Assembly (NCBI GenBank): GCA_040954595.2
Contig: CM082591.2
Location: 4,836,001-4,900,000 of the forward strand
Origin: Balanoglossus misakiensis
Taxonomy: Eukaryota; Hemichordata
Direction of reading: 5' to 3'
DNA length: 64,000 nt
Numbering within the stretch: position 1 is the first letter of the stretch; each line of letters begins with the position of its first letter. The notes beneath the pieces were generated by a model that was not told where the DNA came from, made no database searches, and worked only from the letters and a program-made list of their open reading frames with translations. The position numbers and the translations under genes are program-made. Below are positions 35,199 to 47,100 of the stretch, piece after piece.

Positions 35199-35206
35199 TG
35201 ACGTCA
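35199..35206 (-). promoter_or_regulatory. CRE palindrome just upstream of the TNFR-ZU5 start codon
   Basis: TGACGTCA lies 19 bases before the ATG at 35180, in the 5' UTR or core promoter. bZIP (CREB/ATF) binding is inferred from the motif only. Confidence 0.4.
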
Positions 35207-36217
35207 CAGCTCACCCCGGGTTACCGATTGTTTACGGGTCTGTGCAGATATTAAAAGCAGGAACAAGAATTGGAAAACTTTTAACAAGTCACAAAATATA
35301 TGCTTCCAAGTTAATAACATGACAATCTAAAGAAATAAAACTACATTCGATTTTATTACCTTTCCCCTACACTCACTCACTCAATTATTTAATTGTTCAC
35401 CAATCAACAAATGAAATGCATACAAAGCTCTGTATAAACCAAATAAATTTCAATACAGTATACAGTCTGACAGTAAAACATACTTTGTTTTTATTGTTCT
35501 GACACAAGTGAATGACACCTGCAAAACTAACATTTCAAGTTATTTGTGGTAGACCTACACGACATAATTAAAGTTTCTTCCCTATTCTTCGCTTCTTCCG
35601 TGTATTGGTAGACACGAGTCATATCTAAAATTAGCTCTATTGTGTACGCTGTGCGCGCGAGAGCTGTTGAATAGTAGCAAGGACGGCCATGGTGGTAGCG
35701 ATTCCGTGCACGGACGTGACTGAGCTACCCTACCACACCACGACTGCTCCTATAGGTGCATACCAGCGCCAAAACAAAAGTAGAAAGTTATATTGTATTG
35801 TCAATCGATGTTTTTTCGCTATTTCGTAATATCAACTGTCAGAATCGAAGTCATGCCGCAATAACAGTTGTGTTCTGTCGCGGCACCATAGTTCCGGGCC
35901 TTCTTCCATTCAACTTTCTCTCTGTCTGCCCACGTGACCCACTTGCGTGGGGTGCTAAAAAAGTTCCCAGGTTTCATCCGTTGTGTGAAGTGTGTGGTTA
36001 GTGTATGCTTGTACAACACAATTTAGTCTCCCACTGGCGCCAGAGAAACACACCAATGTATAAACCTATTCACATAACTGTATAATCTTACCACGCTTGC
36101 AGAAGTTCCTTTGTTCCTGATCAACAGGTCTCTGCGGGCAGCGTGATCTGCACGCCGCGCCTCGAACGGTGTCTGTTCGGGTCTCACCTAGTCCACCTGC
36201 GGGTCCTCGGCGAGGCG

Positions 36218-37576
36218 ATCACCGTAGTTAGGCCAAAAAAAAAAAGAGTTTTGTTTAGCGTCCTCGCGCGCGTCACTTTTAAACATGCGCGTCGAGGCTT
36301 TTTTTTCGTAATTTTCGAACCCGGAAATCAACTTCAGTGTTTTCCCCAGGACGCGCGATCGCGCGATTCCCCCTCTTTTACACTTGAAGCGCCCCTTGTA
36401 ACAAGTTCAGGGGGCAACAATCGGCCCTTCGCGAGCAGCCCACCCGGCCAGTACATGCGCGTCCAAGCCTCAATAGCATGCACCGTCAGTCAAAACACTG
36501 GGAAAACGGCCGATATTACTGCGTGCTGGCCTATACATTTAACTTCCCACCCCCAAAACTATGTTGTAGTGGGCTTTCACATTCATTTACGTGTAATTTA
36601 GCTCCAGGGCTATAGTGTGCAATTGTTGGAACAGCCTATCTGGATACCGTCTAAATTTAGAGCACACACTGCACTCAAGTGAACTTGTTGTTATGGCGAC
36701 TTTTGAAATTGGGTTGGCAGAACGTAACAATTTTATGCAAATTAAAGAAACTGCGTTCCTGCCATGGCGATTATCAAGAATGTATCAGTTTTCCATGACC
36801 TTGTTTTCTTACTTAGGAAGGAAAGTCATTCAATATGTACAGAGACTGTTTATTTGAGTAGTGTGCCTAGCCACAGATGAGGAAGTGTAGGCAGAAATCT
36901 GAAGAAATATATACCACTTCAATTTATTTAACTATTAATGGTTTCACAATCTAATATTTTGGCAGCTATAAAACTGAAACTTTTAAAATCAAACAAGAAT
37001 TTTTTTTCTTCGGTGTAGTATTAAAGAAAGACACTATTGTTTTTGCAGTTGCATTTATTTTATTCATTTCACTCTACTTGCCAGGGGAGCAGTTAATCAG
37101 TCACTCTCCTACCACTTGTGTAATTAATTTCAGGAGAGTTATTTTCAGCTCTCCAGCATTTTTTAAATTACATGCCCTGAAAGTTATGCAAGCTGGTGTC
37201 TTCCTCTGCAAAATCTACTAATTTAAAGTAGAAAAAACTGTAACTGTTAATATGTTGTCAAGTTCACATGTAAAATGTTGTAATTTACTTATGCTGTTTT
37301 TAATATGGAATGAAGGCAGTTAGTAAGTTAACGTTCAAAATTGTCATTTCTTGATGTTTACCTAATTAACATAATTAACATAAATTATGCAAATCATGAT
37401 TCCCCCCTACTTTGACCAAATCCCCCCTTAATTTTGGACTATTAAAGAAATATTTGTTGTTCTTGTTTCGCAGAAAAAAAAAAAAAAAGAAGCCGCGTCA
37501 CCGCATCAATTTTGAGATTTTGCTTGGACGCTAAACAAAACTCTTTTTTTTTCTGGCCTTAGACCGCTACGGTGAT
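36218..37576. mobile_element. 1.36 kb non-autonomous DNA transposon with terminal inverted repeats
   Basis: The core inverted repeats 36231-36263 and 37526-37558 match at 32 of 33 positions (GGCC, an A tract, GAGTTTTGTTTAGCGTCC). The inversion continues outward as ATCACCGTAG at 36218-36227 and CTACGGTGAT at 37567-37576, separated from the core by an unequal spacer. No transposase-like frame lies inside. The TTA beside both cores looks like a target duplication, but the outer repeat shows it lies inside the element. Confidence 0.75.
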
Positions 37577-38017
37577 ATTTGTTTAGTGAGTCGAGATTTT
37601 CACAACAGCATAACCGTGTTTTAGTGGAAACTTTGGGGAACTTCTGACTTTGCTTTGTAAACGCCATGCATATGCAAATTCGAATAGCAGATTGGGAATT
37701 CCCCCTGTGCAGGTATAAACTAAGTATGACGTCAGCAAAAGGGACCATAGCGGCGATGGATGGACAATCGGTTCCCTCCATGACAGTGCAAAGGTGGTTC
37801 CATTCGCCCGCAGCCCCTTCACACACCCGTAGTCGGTTGGGATTCGACTGATCATTCAACCGCGATCAGTGCATGAGTCACTGGAAGTCATGAGCCCTAT
37901 TTCTGACGGCATTCCTCTAATCCCAACCCCAAACGGCACACATGTAATAGCACGCCGAGGTAGACCCATGCTGATTAAAACAGATTGGCTCCATCTTTAC
38001 ATTTGATAGATATATCC

Positions 38018-38084
38018 GGTTCTGTTCTGTTCTCAGTGGACGAGAGGTGGACGTCGACATCCGAGAACAGAGCAGCAAAGAACC
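38018..38084. repeat. Imperfect hairpin
   Basis: GGTTCTGTTCTGTTCTC at the left pairs imperfectly with GAGAACAGAGCAGCAAAGAACC at the right. It is a small MITE-like or structural repeat in intergenic DNA. Confidence 0.5.
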
Positions 38085-40364
38085 AGGTAAATCTGAAATC
38101 GAGCCTGACCTAGCAACTTGCCATCAGGTTTGACCCTGTCATGGCAACGTGGAGGTGCTCCAGCTTCAAAATGTTTATGTCAGCAAATTTACCACTTCAC
38201 GTGATAAACACATGTGGTACGGATACGATAAATTCTGTGCGGCTAGATGAGTTGACAACTGTTTCCCAAATATGGTCAGGCCACGTGTTCAGTTGGCGCA
38301 GCCTGCGAACTACATTGTACTAGCTAGCCAGGCATGGCGTCCCTTTTCAGCTGTGGGTGGTTTATGAAATGCATATGATGACTTGAACTTTTTGCTATAG
38401 TTCAAACTACACATAACTCTGTCGATATTTAGTCGTTCGTTAACAGTACAGCGCGGATCTTTCGCTATTAAACACACCACTTCAACGAGACTGCTCAATA
38501 CACAATGAAAAACTCGGTTAATGTTTAACTTTCTCTGACGGGATTTTCTCGTTACAATACCTGGTTACAATTCAACCTTCGTCATCACCTGGTTATTTTG
38601 TCGTTTCTTAACCATGCCTGTCAGAATTCGAGAAAACCTATGTCTTAACTGTTATACTTAGGTGTAAGATTTGTATAAGGAATATAAGATATACCCAACA
38701 GCGTGGGTGGGCGTTGATTACTAATAAATGTACGGCGATTTTTTTACCTCAGCTCGGGGGAGAGATACCGAAGGCAAGCCTTTGGCTGTTACAATATCTG
38801 TCTTTCCTCCCCGTTTGACTGATTCACCGGCGACGAACTCGGGGGTATTTTTGTACGTTTGATTAAACATGCTCCCTCCAAATCTGAAGAAGGGTTCGGT
38901 TTTTCTTCTGTGCTAGAGTCAGGCAATTTCACTGAATTCTTACCAAACGCAAAACATAGAACTGCATGCAGGCTTGTTAACATTTCTGTTCTGTGTTAAA
39001 CTGTAATGCACCCTGACAGGTAAGCAAATCTTGTGAGTGGGAGTGAGTTCAAAAGCTGTACGCAGTCATCATACTGGTCATATTTTCATCGTTATAGTGA
39101 CGGGCGGGGTCAGCGGCTAAATTTAAGTCAAGCATTGGAATAGTCTCGTAAAATCTCAAGAATTGTGGCGCTGGGAGAATTTCAAATCTCGGACAATAAT
39201 ATCTACAGGTGGACAAATACTGTTATTCATATCTGACCAGGTATGTGTATAAATTTCTAGAGTCTGCGCAGTGTTTTGGTGCAAAAGCGAACTTTTGCCA
39301 AAAAAACGTTGCACAAATATGACCGTCCGTTATATCATAACGGTGTGACAATGGGAAAAAATTACACTGTTTCTGATTTATCGTTTACTGACTTCCCATT
39401 GGACGAGAGACTTTTTACAGCGGATTAGCACGTTTCTTACGCGGGTTTTTAGCGCTGGAACAACGCAAAGTTGCCAGGGCAAAACTCGCAAATCAGTCAC
39501 ATTCCAGCGGTTGTTTTATTTTATTCAAAGATGGCCGACTCAGGTGTGTGGGCGGAAGACAAAAGACACCACAGTTGTGTTTCCACGTTAAATTTACACC
39601 TACAAATTTAGGACAGGGCGAAAATTGTAACAATGGGGAGTGATATAATAACATGCTGTGTTGTCTTAGGTGTTGCACAACATAGTGGCACGTAGTTATT
39701 TACAAGCCGTATTAACTGTTCAGCTTAGACCGTAATAACAATAAGTGTCCGTTTCCTTCCTTCGCCAGTTTCTAACATTGGGAAAAGACAGAAACGCGCT
39801 AGCTAAAGATTCTCCGGTTTTTAAAAGTAAACATGACTGTGTTTTGTGATATCGTGGTTATTTTTCTGCGAAGGCACCCGGGCACGTACCGCTCGGTAAC
39901 GCGCACGGCCATATTGACTTTGACGAAGTTAATAAGTAAAATATTACCCCCAGCGTACAGATCGCTTGAGCGGGAAGCCATTTGTTATATACTTGCACGC
40001 CGTGCAAAAAAAACAGACGAAATTTGACAGAATTCTGGCCTGGTTGTCACTTAGGAGTTAGATATACCCTGGGTTTATAGGTATGTGACCGTTAATGCAT
40101 ATATTTCGTTCGTTTTTGTAGATATGTCGCTCGTCCGGTTTCAAAGCTGCGCGCAACTGTGACCCAATATGGAGTCTGCAATAATTCAATTGCATGTGCT
40201 CCCGTACACACAGAATCAATTGGCAAATTTGCTGCCGTCGCTGCCTAAATAACAGTCGCTACCTATCTGCTGAGATTCGGATTAGCATAAGTAACTAGAG
40301 ACATAGATTACATTCTAAGTTAGCTAATTCGGGTTGTGTTGGTTGGCCGTTTCTTGCTTCCAAC

Positions 40365-40448
40365 ATGGCGGAGGCGATGAATCTCTTCTCATTTCAAGTT
40401 GGTGGAAATACTATACAGGTTCACGTACCAGAAATTACGTTGTATTAA
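40365..40448 (+). CDS. Short ATG frame, possible first exon or remnant
   Basis: A 27-codon frame in good start context (CCAACATGGCG) reads MAEAMNLFSFQVGGNTIQ and stops at TAA soon after. A potential donor (CAG|GTTCAC) would end it after NTIQ. The VGGN segment looks protein-like but has no assignable domain. It could also be a 5' exon of the tetraspanin transcript. Confidence 0.2.
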   Translation: MAEAMNLFSFQVGGNTIQVHVPEITLY

Positions 40449-41153
40449 CCTCAGCTAGCTTGCAACTCTTAAGGGGGATTTTATCACAGTTTTAATTGCC
40501 TGTGCTAAAGCAGGTGTTGGCAACCGTTTCTGAAAACCGCCTTGTGGTGATGGTCGAAACAAACATTTCAAAAATTTCAAAATGGCCAATATTATAGTCT
40601 TTCGTTTTCTTATGTCTCTAATCGTACACATGAAGCAGATATCATCCTCCAATATAATCCCCACGCTTTATATTATTTCAAAGTTATGCGCAAATGTCAA
40701 TCATAATACTAACCACCTGTTGATTTCCGTAAAACGAGATTATGTTGAGACCGAAACAACTGGTTGAGTGAGGGCCTTCGCTCGAGCTTAACCTTAGTGA
40801 ATTTAACAATAATTGACCAACATTGCAAGATACAAGAATGGGAAAATCAGACTGGCATTTTAAAGCTTCAAACTGTGTTTTCGTGCTGGGGTTTTGACTA
40901 TGACAGATGCATCGCATGAAACAGGGACTTTCTCCTTCAGCTAAAAGCACCCTGGCTTCTTGAACAGAAAGTGGCTTATCATCAATCACGTAACAATGTG
41001 TTTTATTTAATTTGGGCATCTTTCTGAGTGCATGTCAAACCGCAGAAAGTCGTTAAAATCAGCGCTACCAGAAGAAAACCGTAACACAACACACCAAACT
41101 GATCAATATTTCTTCCTTTCGTTCCCAGCGGAAGTTAGACACCGCAAGGCACC

Positions 41154-44100
41154 ATGGGTCTTGGAATGGGACTTATTCGCTTGCTGTTTTTCATCTTCAC
41201 GTTCATTGTTTGGGTGAGTATGATGACGTCACACACTCTGAAGCTGATATCCCTTTCTACTGTAACTCCCAACTTTTAAATAATTTCCACAATACACGCA
41301 AATGTAAACTATGACAATAACCACTTGTTGATTCCAGCGGAGTGAGACTAGTATTTTATACACGGAGAATAAAGCTGGATGTTTACCATGTTAATAAGTT
41401 ATATTATACCACAGACTGTGAGTGTACACATTTAGTATAAAATATTTGATTCCTCCGTGGGTAAAGTAGATTGTGTTTAACATAGACAGCCATTGACGTT
41501 ATTCAGCGCAATGAAATATGCCAGTAGATTTTCACACGATCGGAGTGCAAAATGAAAACATTTTGATGCTCAAACGTCTATTATTTGGAATTTTATATTA
41601 TCTCTAGTAGTAGGTCTGTTTGGCGTAAGACAATTGAGAGAGATATTTAATATTTAAGTTAAAAATTTCTAAGTGGAAAAGAGGGCATCAAAATATCAAC
41701 AAATCACAACTTTATGATCACATGATTGTTATAAGTGATGAGAGTATTTTACGAAAAAGGCTGATTTGTTTTTCATTGGAAGGTAAGGCAGGGATTTATG
41801 AGTGGTAACTTAATTATTTCAGGGTTTCGTTATATATGATATAATTCTCGACGGCTTAGTTTCACGCTATCACTGACAGATTGTCCAGTTTTTGGCCACC
41901 GTTTCTGGGTGTTATGGTAGCTAATCGAATTTGAATACATGCTCAGGCGTGGAGTTCCAGTAACTGGGGTTGTGGAGTAATCTAAGGTATATATAAAATC
42001 CCCGGGCACGCGGCAGGACTACACACAACAGCCATGTCTGTTAACATGGACGGGTCGATTCGACCATCATTCTGAAGAGGCTGTTCAGTCGCGCCCTCAG
42101 AAATATTTCCTCGATGAGGTCAGCCACCCTCGGCATGTATGTAATATCACAGGTCGCGGATCTTTCTGTGTCTTTGGCGCGTGTGGGAGTAAGCCCAGTT
42201 CGGAAAGAATTTCAGCTAATTGTGCGTGGTAATTAATTAATCATCAGTTTGCCGTTTGAGTAAAAATATTAGTTTCGGAGTAATACCGGAGTTACTATAA
42301 CAGTCAGAATCTGGCCAAACAGATAAAACGTCATGCGTTGATTTGAAACTAAAACAAATTGACGTTTTCTGAGATGACACTTAACTTAAAACTGTGCGGT
42401 TAAACAGCGAATATTGAACTTGGAAACACAAAAGCGAGCTGTAAAAATATGCAAGAATGTCTACCAAAATGAACAAGATGGCGGACCGAATTTAACGTGG
42501 TGTGAAGTACAAACAAAACCAGGTGACTCCATCGAGTCATGCCCATTGTTCGGAGAGCATGGCGGGTCTCGACTCATATTAACGACTAACAGAATGATAG
42601 TTTCATGTCGCCTTGCTTGACTTCTAAGTGTTAACAAGCAATATTAGCGGGAATGTGTAGCACCACTCCAAACGAAAGTAATGTTAAGCAAATCACATAA
42701 AAATTCGGTGCAGGTGACGGATTTTGAATACATGTTAGACAAAATTAAATATTTTTAGAATTATTTAAATCTAATGAAGCATACGCCAAAATTGCTCGTA
42801 TTCTAAACCATGTGACGTAATTAAGTTTATTCGTAAATTTAGTAATACCTGAAGATATGATTATGTAAAAATGAAACATAAAACGATGACTTTGCCAAGT
42901 TAAGTGACCGAAGTCAATTTCAAATTTTTATCACCGTGTGGTGCCTCATAGCTTGAAACAATATAAAACAATTTGAAAATATATGAAACATTTCATTAGA
43001 TTTCAGAAATCTTTTTGAAAATTTTGAGTCGTGTTTAGTCATCGTGACCTGACTGGCCGGTAAATATGTGTAGGCTTGCTGTATGGTTAATATGTAATAC
43101 AAAACAGACTACGATAAGAATTGGCATGTTCGACATAATGACGTCACCTAGATACGTTGCCAGCTGACCTGACCTGGAGTAAATAAATTCTTATCTCACA
43201 CACATACCAAAAATAACTGGCACATGGCGTCATTTTACACCGGTCTTGACAGCCGAGTACATCATTTGCATAAACCAATACAAATGTAGTCATAGAGCAG
43301 ATAGTCTTACTCTTGGCGGAACGGCTGTGTCATTTGAAATTTTCACCGATTTCTTCAGAATTTGTTGTCATCGTAAAAATTACCGCCTTCTGTAAGTTAC
43401 ATACCCATGTATACATATATAGTTTAAAGGGTGTGTAGTAGTCTTTGAATAAATACGTGTTGCGTTGTGAACTTTTTTTTTTTCGCGTGGCCACCAAGTG
43501 AAAATATATGATTGGCCAGATCGCCACTTTCTACTGTAACAGTAACTGTGGCTGTTAGAACTACAGCATATTTAGACTGTGATTAACAATTATCATGCTA
43601 GTATTAAGGGAGTATACTAAATAAATACAGGGGTTGACATTTCTTCTTTCGTTGATTTTAGCTATGCGGCCTTGCCGTTTTGGGAGTGTGTATATGGCTG
43701 GCGGTGGATGATTTATACTTTCAAGACCTGCTGGGTTCGGAGTTATACGAAGTGGTGCTGTACACCTTACTGGCGTGCGGGGCAATCATCTGCCTGGTCG
43801 GATTCTTCGGCTGCTGTGGCGCCCTCAGGGAGAGCAAGTGTCTCCTTGGAACGGTAGGTTGTTGTGACGTCACTCCTATGACAGGTTTTCAGCTTGTCAT
43901 GGCCCAGGCATGGTCACGTCCCGAATAAAGCTGAAAATATTTTTGGGCCGCCTGTGGTCACACCATGACCCTGACGCGTCTCTGACCAAACTAACATCGT
44001 TTTTCTGGACATAGAATATTTTTAAGTCCGGACTTATATTCAGTAAGCTCCATGACAAGTGCGCCTTTAATGCGCATTTTGATGACGTCACTCATTTTGA

Positions 44101-47100
44101 TGACGTCACTCACCCGGATGTACTCTGTTTCAGTACTTCACCTGTATGCTGGTTGTCCTGATTCTGCAGTGCACTATCGCCATCTTGGCTTGGATCTACC
44201 ACGACTTGGTGAGTATGACGTCATTGCTACGTCATCACTAACTGCGGCGATTTTAAGCGCGCCTGTTCAGCTAAACGAATTATCATCGTTTCATATATGT
44301 GTACTGTACACCCTGACACGATACGGATGACGTCACAGTGTCGCAGTAAAGTTTAAGGTAGATAGTTTTTCCAAAATGAGAGGAAATTGTTTTTTTGTAC
44401 ATCTTACCTTTCTTTGTCTTGCACGGATTTCCTTGTAGGGATTCATTTTTCAATCTAAAGAGATAAAGAGAAGATAGAAATTTTGGTTACATGAAAATTA
44501 GTAGTAATTCATTTTGCTTTTTAAACAGTAGAGTTCAGATAATTTGGTTATCAATTCAAAACTTTACATGCCATTAGTGAACTCTGACTTTGCTATCCGA
44601 GTCATTCTAAGTTACAACTATTTTCCTTTTTGTCAAATAACATGCTATGTTGGCCCATCACAGCATCAAATGTGTACTCATGAAATCATTACGTTGCATT
44701 AATCAATCAGTATATGTGTGTATTACATCATACGTATCTGTGTTTGTGATATCCCTAAGTTATGTATGTGTATATCGTTCATCAGTGCTGTGTGTTGTGT
44801 TGCGTCGTTCATTCAAATATTCAGAACCCAGATGTTATTGATCCATTGCCAGGTGTCATTGTGTTAATCACTGCGATTTTTTTAATCAGGTGATTTTACA
44901 AAGCCTCCCGGATATGTAAATTCATTCATCTACACGGCATGACGTTACCGCGTCAGGTGGTATAGGTATTCAATGTTGATTTCCTGTACTTTCAAACCAG
45001 CATCAAACCCATCCACAGACTTGTATTTATCTCACGCTGTGAGAATAATGTAACTTTGGAGGTAGGAGTGCACACCTCCACAGTGAGTGAGAAGTAAAAG
45101 CGAATACGATGGCAGGTGGCAATTGTCATGAATGATTATCATAATTTTCATGAATTACGCCAGACAAAGAAACGCAGCAAAATCAACTTTTGGAAGGCTG
45201 GTTATCTTTTTGCTTTTGTTATCTTATATAATTGGATTGGAATGATTTTTTTCGGCACCAGGGGCGAAAATTGAGCGCGATACCTCCAAATTCAGAAATG
45301 CATGTCCTTGTTAAGATATCACGTCGGCTGCTGGAGGAGTCAGTGAATCCAAAATACGTGTTGATCCAAGCCAATTTTCACGCCCTCGAGAGAAATTGGT
45401 GCGAAAAAATTGTTTTCCAAGGCCAGCACAATAATTGTGTTTGTTTCTTTAAACCCTTCTTAAACAATCCTTCACACCACTCTGACAAATCTGGGAGACC
45501 CCTTCCTTCTTCATGATATGTTGGATCATAAGCTGGTCGAACAAGACACACAACGAGACTGGATGACCAGACTGGTACCCGACGACAGATTTGAAGAATA
45601 TTGACCGTTATCCTGAAAAAATGGAGGGTGGCAGAAGACACACTCCCCCGAAGCTTGAAATAACACCTTTATTTTATTCTCGGATTCTTGTAGCTCGTCT
45701 GGTGGCTGGACGATTACCTGCAGCAGTCAATTGACTATCAGTACGGTTTCTATTACGCACACACACGGGGTTGGGATGAACTCCAACGCGATGTAAGTAA
45801 TTTCCACAGTTTTATACATTCTTGGAACAAATTTCATGAATTTGTTGTATGTTTTCTCCACTGTAGCTGATCTGGTGGTTGGACGACTTCATGCAGAGGT
45901 CCATCGACTTTAGCTACGGTTACCAACACACCCATACGCGCGGATGGGACGAATTGCAGCGTGTCGTGAGTAACCATGGCGACCAGGAAATGGGGGCGGA
46001 TTTAGTGTTAATGCACTAACCAGAGCGGTATATCGTTCGGTGTTTCCTGGCTTGCATGGCACAGCATGGCGGCGGTTGACTAACACTTTTATCTAAAGCA
46101 AGTCTTTCCTATTGCAGCGAATTTTCTCTTGCGAAACGTAATACTTTTGCAACTAAACCGACAGCTGCGAGCTCTTTGCCTGTAATAACTCGCATAGACA
46201 GACAGACACACACAGAGACAGGCAGACAGCGGACGACAATCAATCAGACGATTGAGAGAGACACTCGGAGATTGAGAGAGAGAGAGAGAGAGGCAGACAG
46301 ACAGACAGATAGACAGACAGTGTGAGATCTTTCAATCTAGATAGACAACCCCTCGCTTCTCTTCAATCTGACCAGCACAACAGCGATTAACCCACGGTCC
46401 CTCGAGGAGAATCTGGCTGGGCGTTTCAGGCGCTTGCCTCAGCTGGATTCTAGATTCCTCGTGGAGGCCGGTACTGGGATTAAACTTTTTTTTCCAGTAG
46501 AGAGCAGTTTTGTTTTCTGCGTATGCATACTAACAATCTGCTATAAGTATAAATGCATGATATATTACGTTCGATGGTTCACAGATTAGCACAATACTCA
46601 TCATATGTCTCGGAATGCATGAAATTTCAGTTTTGACAATAGTACGGTGAGTTGGACAAGACATTGTAGCCGTTATTATGACTGGTTATTTCTTGAATTC
46701 CTTGACATATTTTGATTCACAAATGTCTGTGAGCTATGATCTGTAAACCTGTCTTCTAATAATACCTTAACCCTGATTTGCGAAGCTATTACTGTCACTA
46801 ACGATTTCGAAGCGTTGCCACAATCGAGTTCAAAGGACACCATTTTGAGTCTGAACACGATGAAATGTTGTTGCTGAGATCGTTGAGAATGTAAAACGAG
46901 AGTTACGTTATACTGTGCACTTCAGGTCTTTGGCAAAAGAATGTTTGGCAATTAGAATTGACAATTATGTCTCTCATCACCCAAATAAGACAAATATACG
47001 CGTTCGTCGATTTTGGCAGCGTTTTTCCTAACCCTTGTTTTATTTCTTTAATGCATCAATAATTGAATGTGTGAATCTGTTGTATTGATTTCTGTAAAAC

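Larger units (their letters stand above)
35207..41128. other. Intergenic DNA upstream of the tetraspanin gene
   Basis: No confident gene was found. It holds the 1.36 kb inverted-repeat element (36218-37576), a hairpin at 38018-38084, a short ATG frame at 40365-40448, and at its right end an intron acceptor (GTTCCCAG, ending 41128) that places at least one non-coding tetraspanin exon somewhere upstream. Confidence 0.55.

Noticed and set aside
36143-36601. A 152-codon frame over the left transposon end
   Set aside because: It translates the terminal repeat and A-tract (RPKKKRVLFS), and the same peptide appears at the opposite end in inverse orientation.
36228-37561. PIF/Harbinger MITE with a TTA target-site duplication
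   Set aside because: A further inverted 10-mer lies outside both TTA triplets, so they belong to the element.
45694-45965. Both 99-base tetraspanin exons included together as normal isoform
   Set aside because: This would add 33 residues to the first loop helix compared with all family members I know. The duplicate sequence fits alternative use better, though phase does not forbid both.
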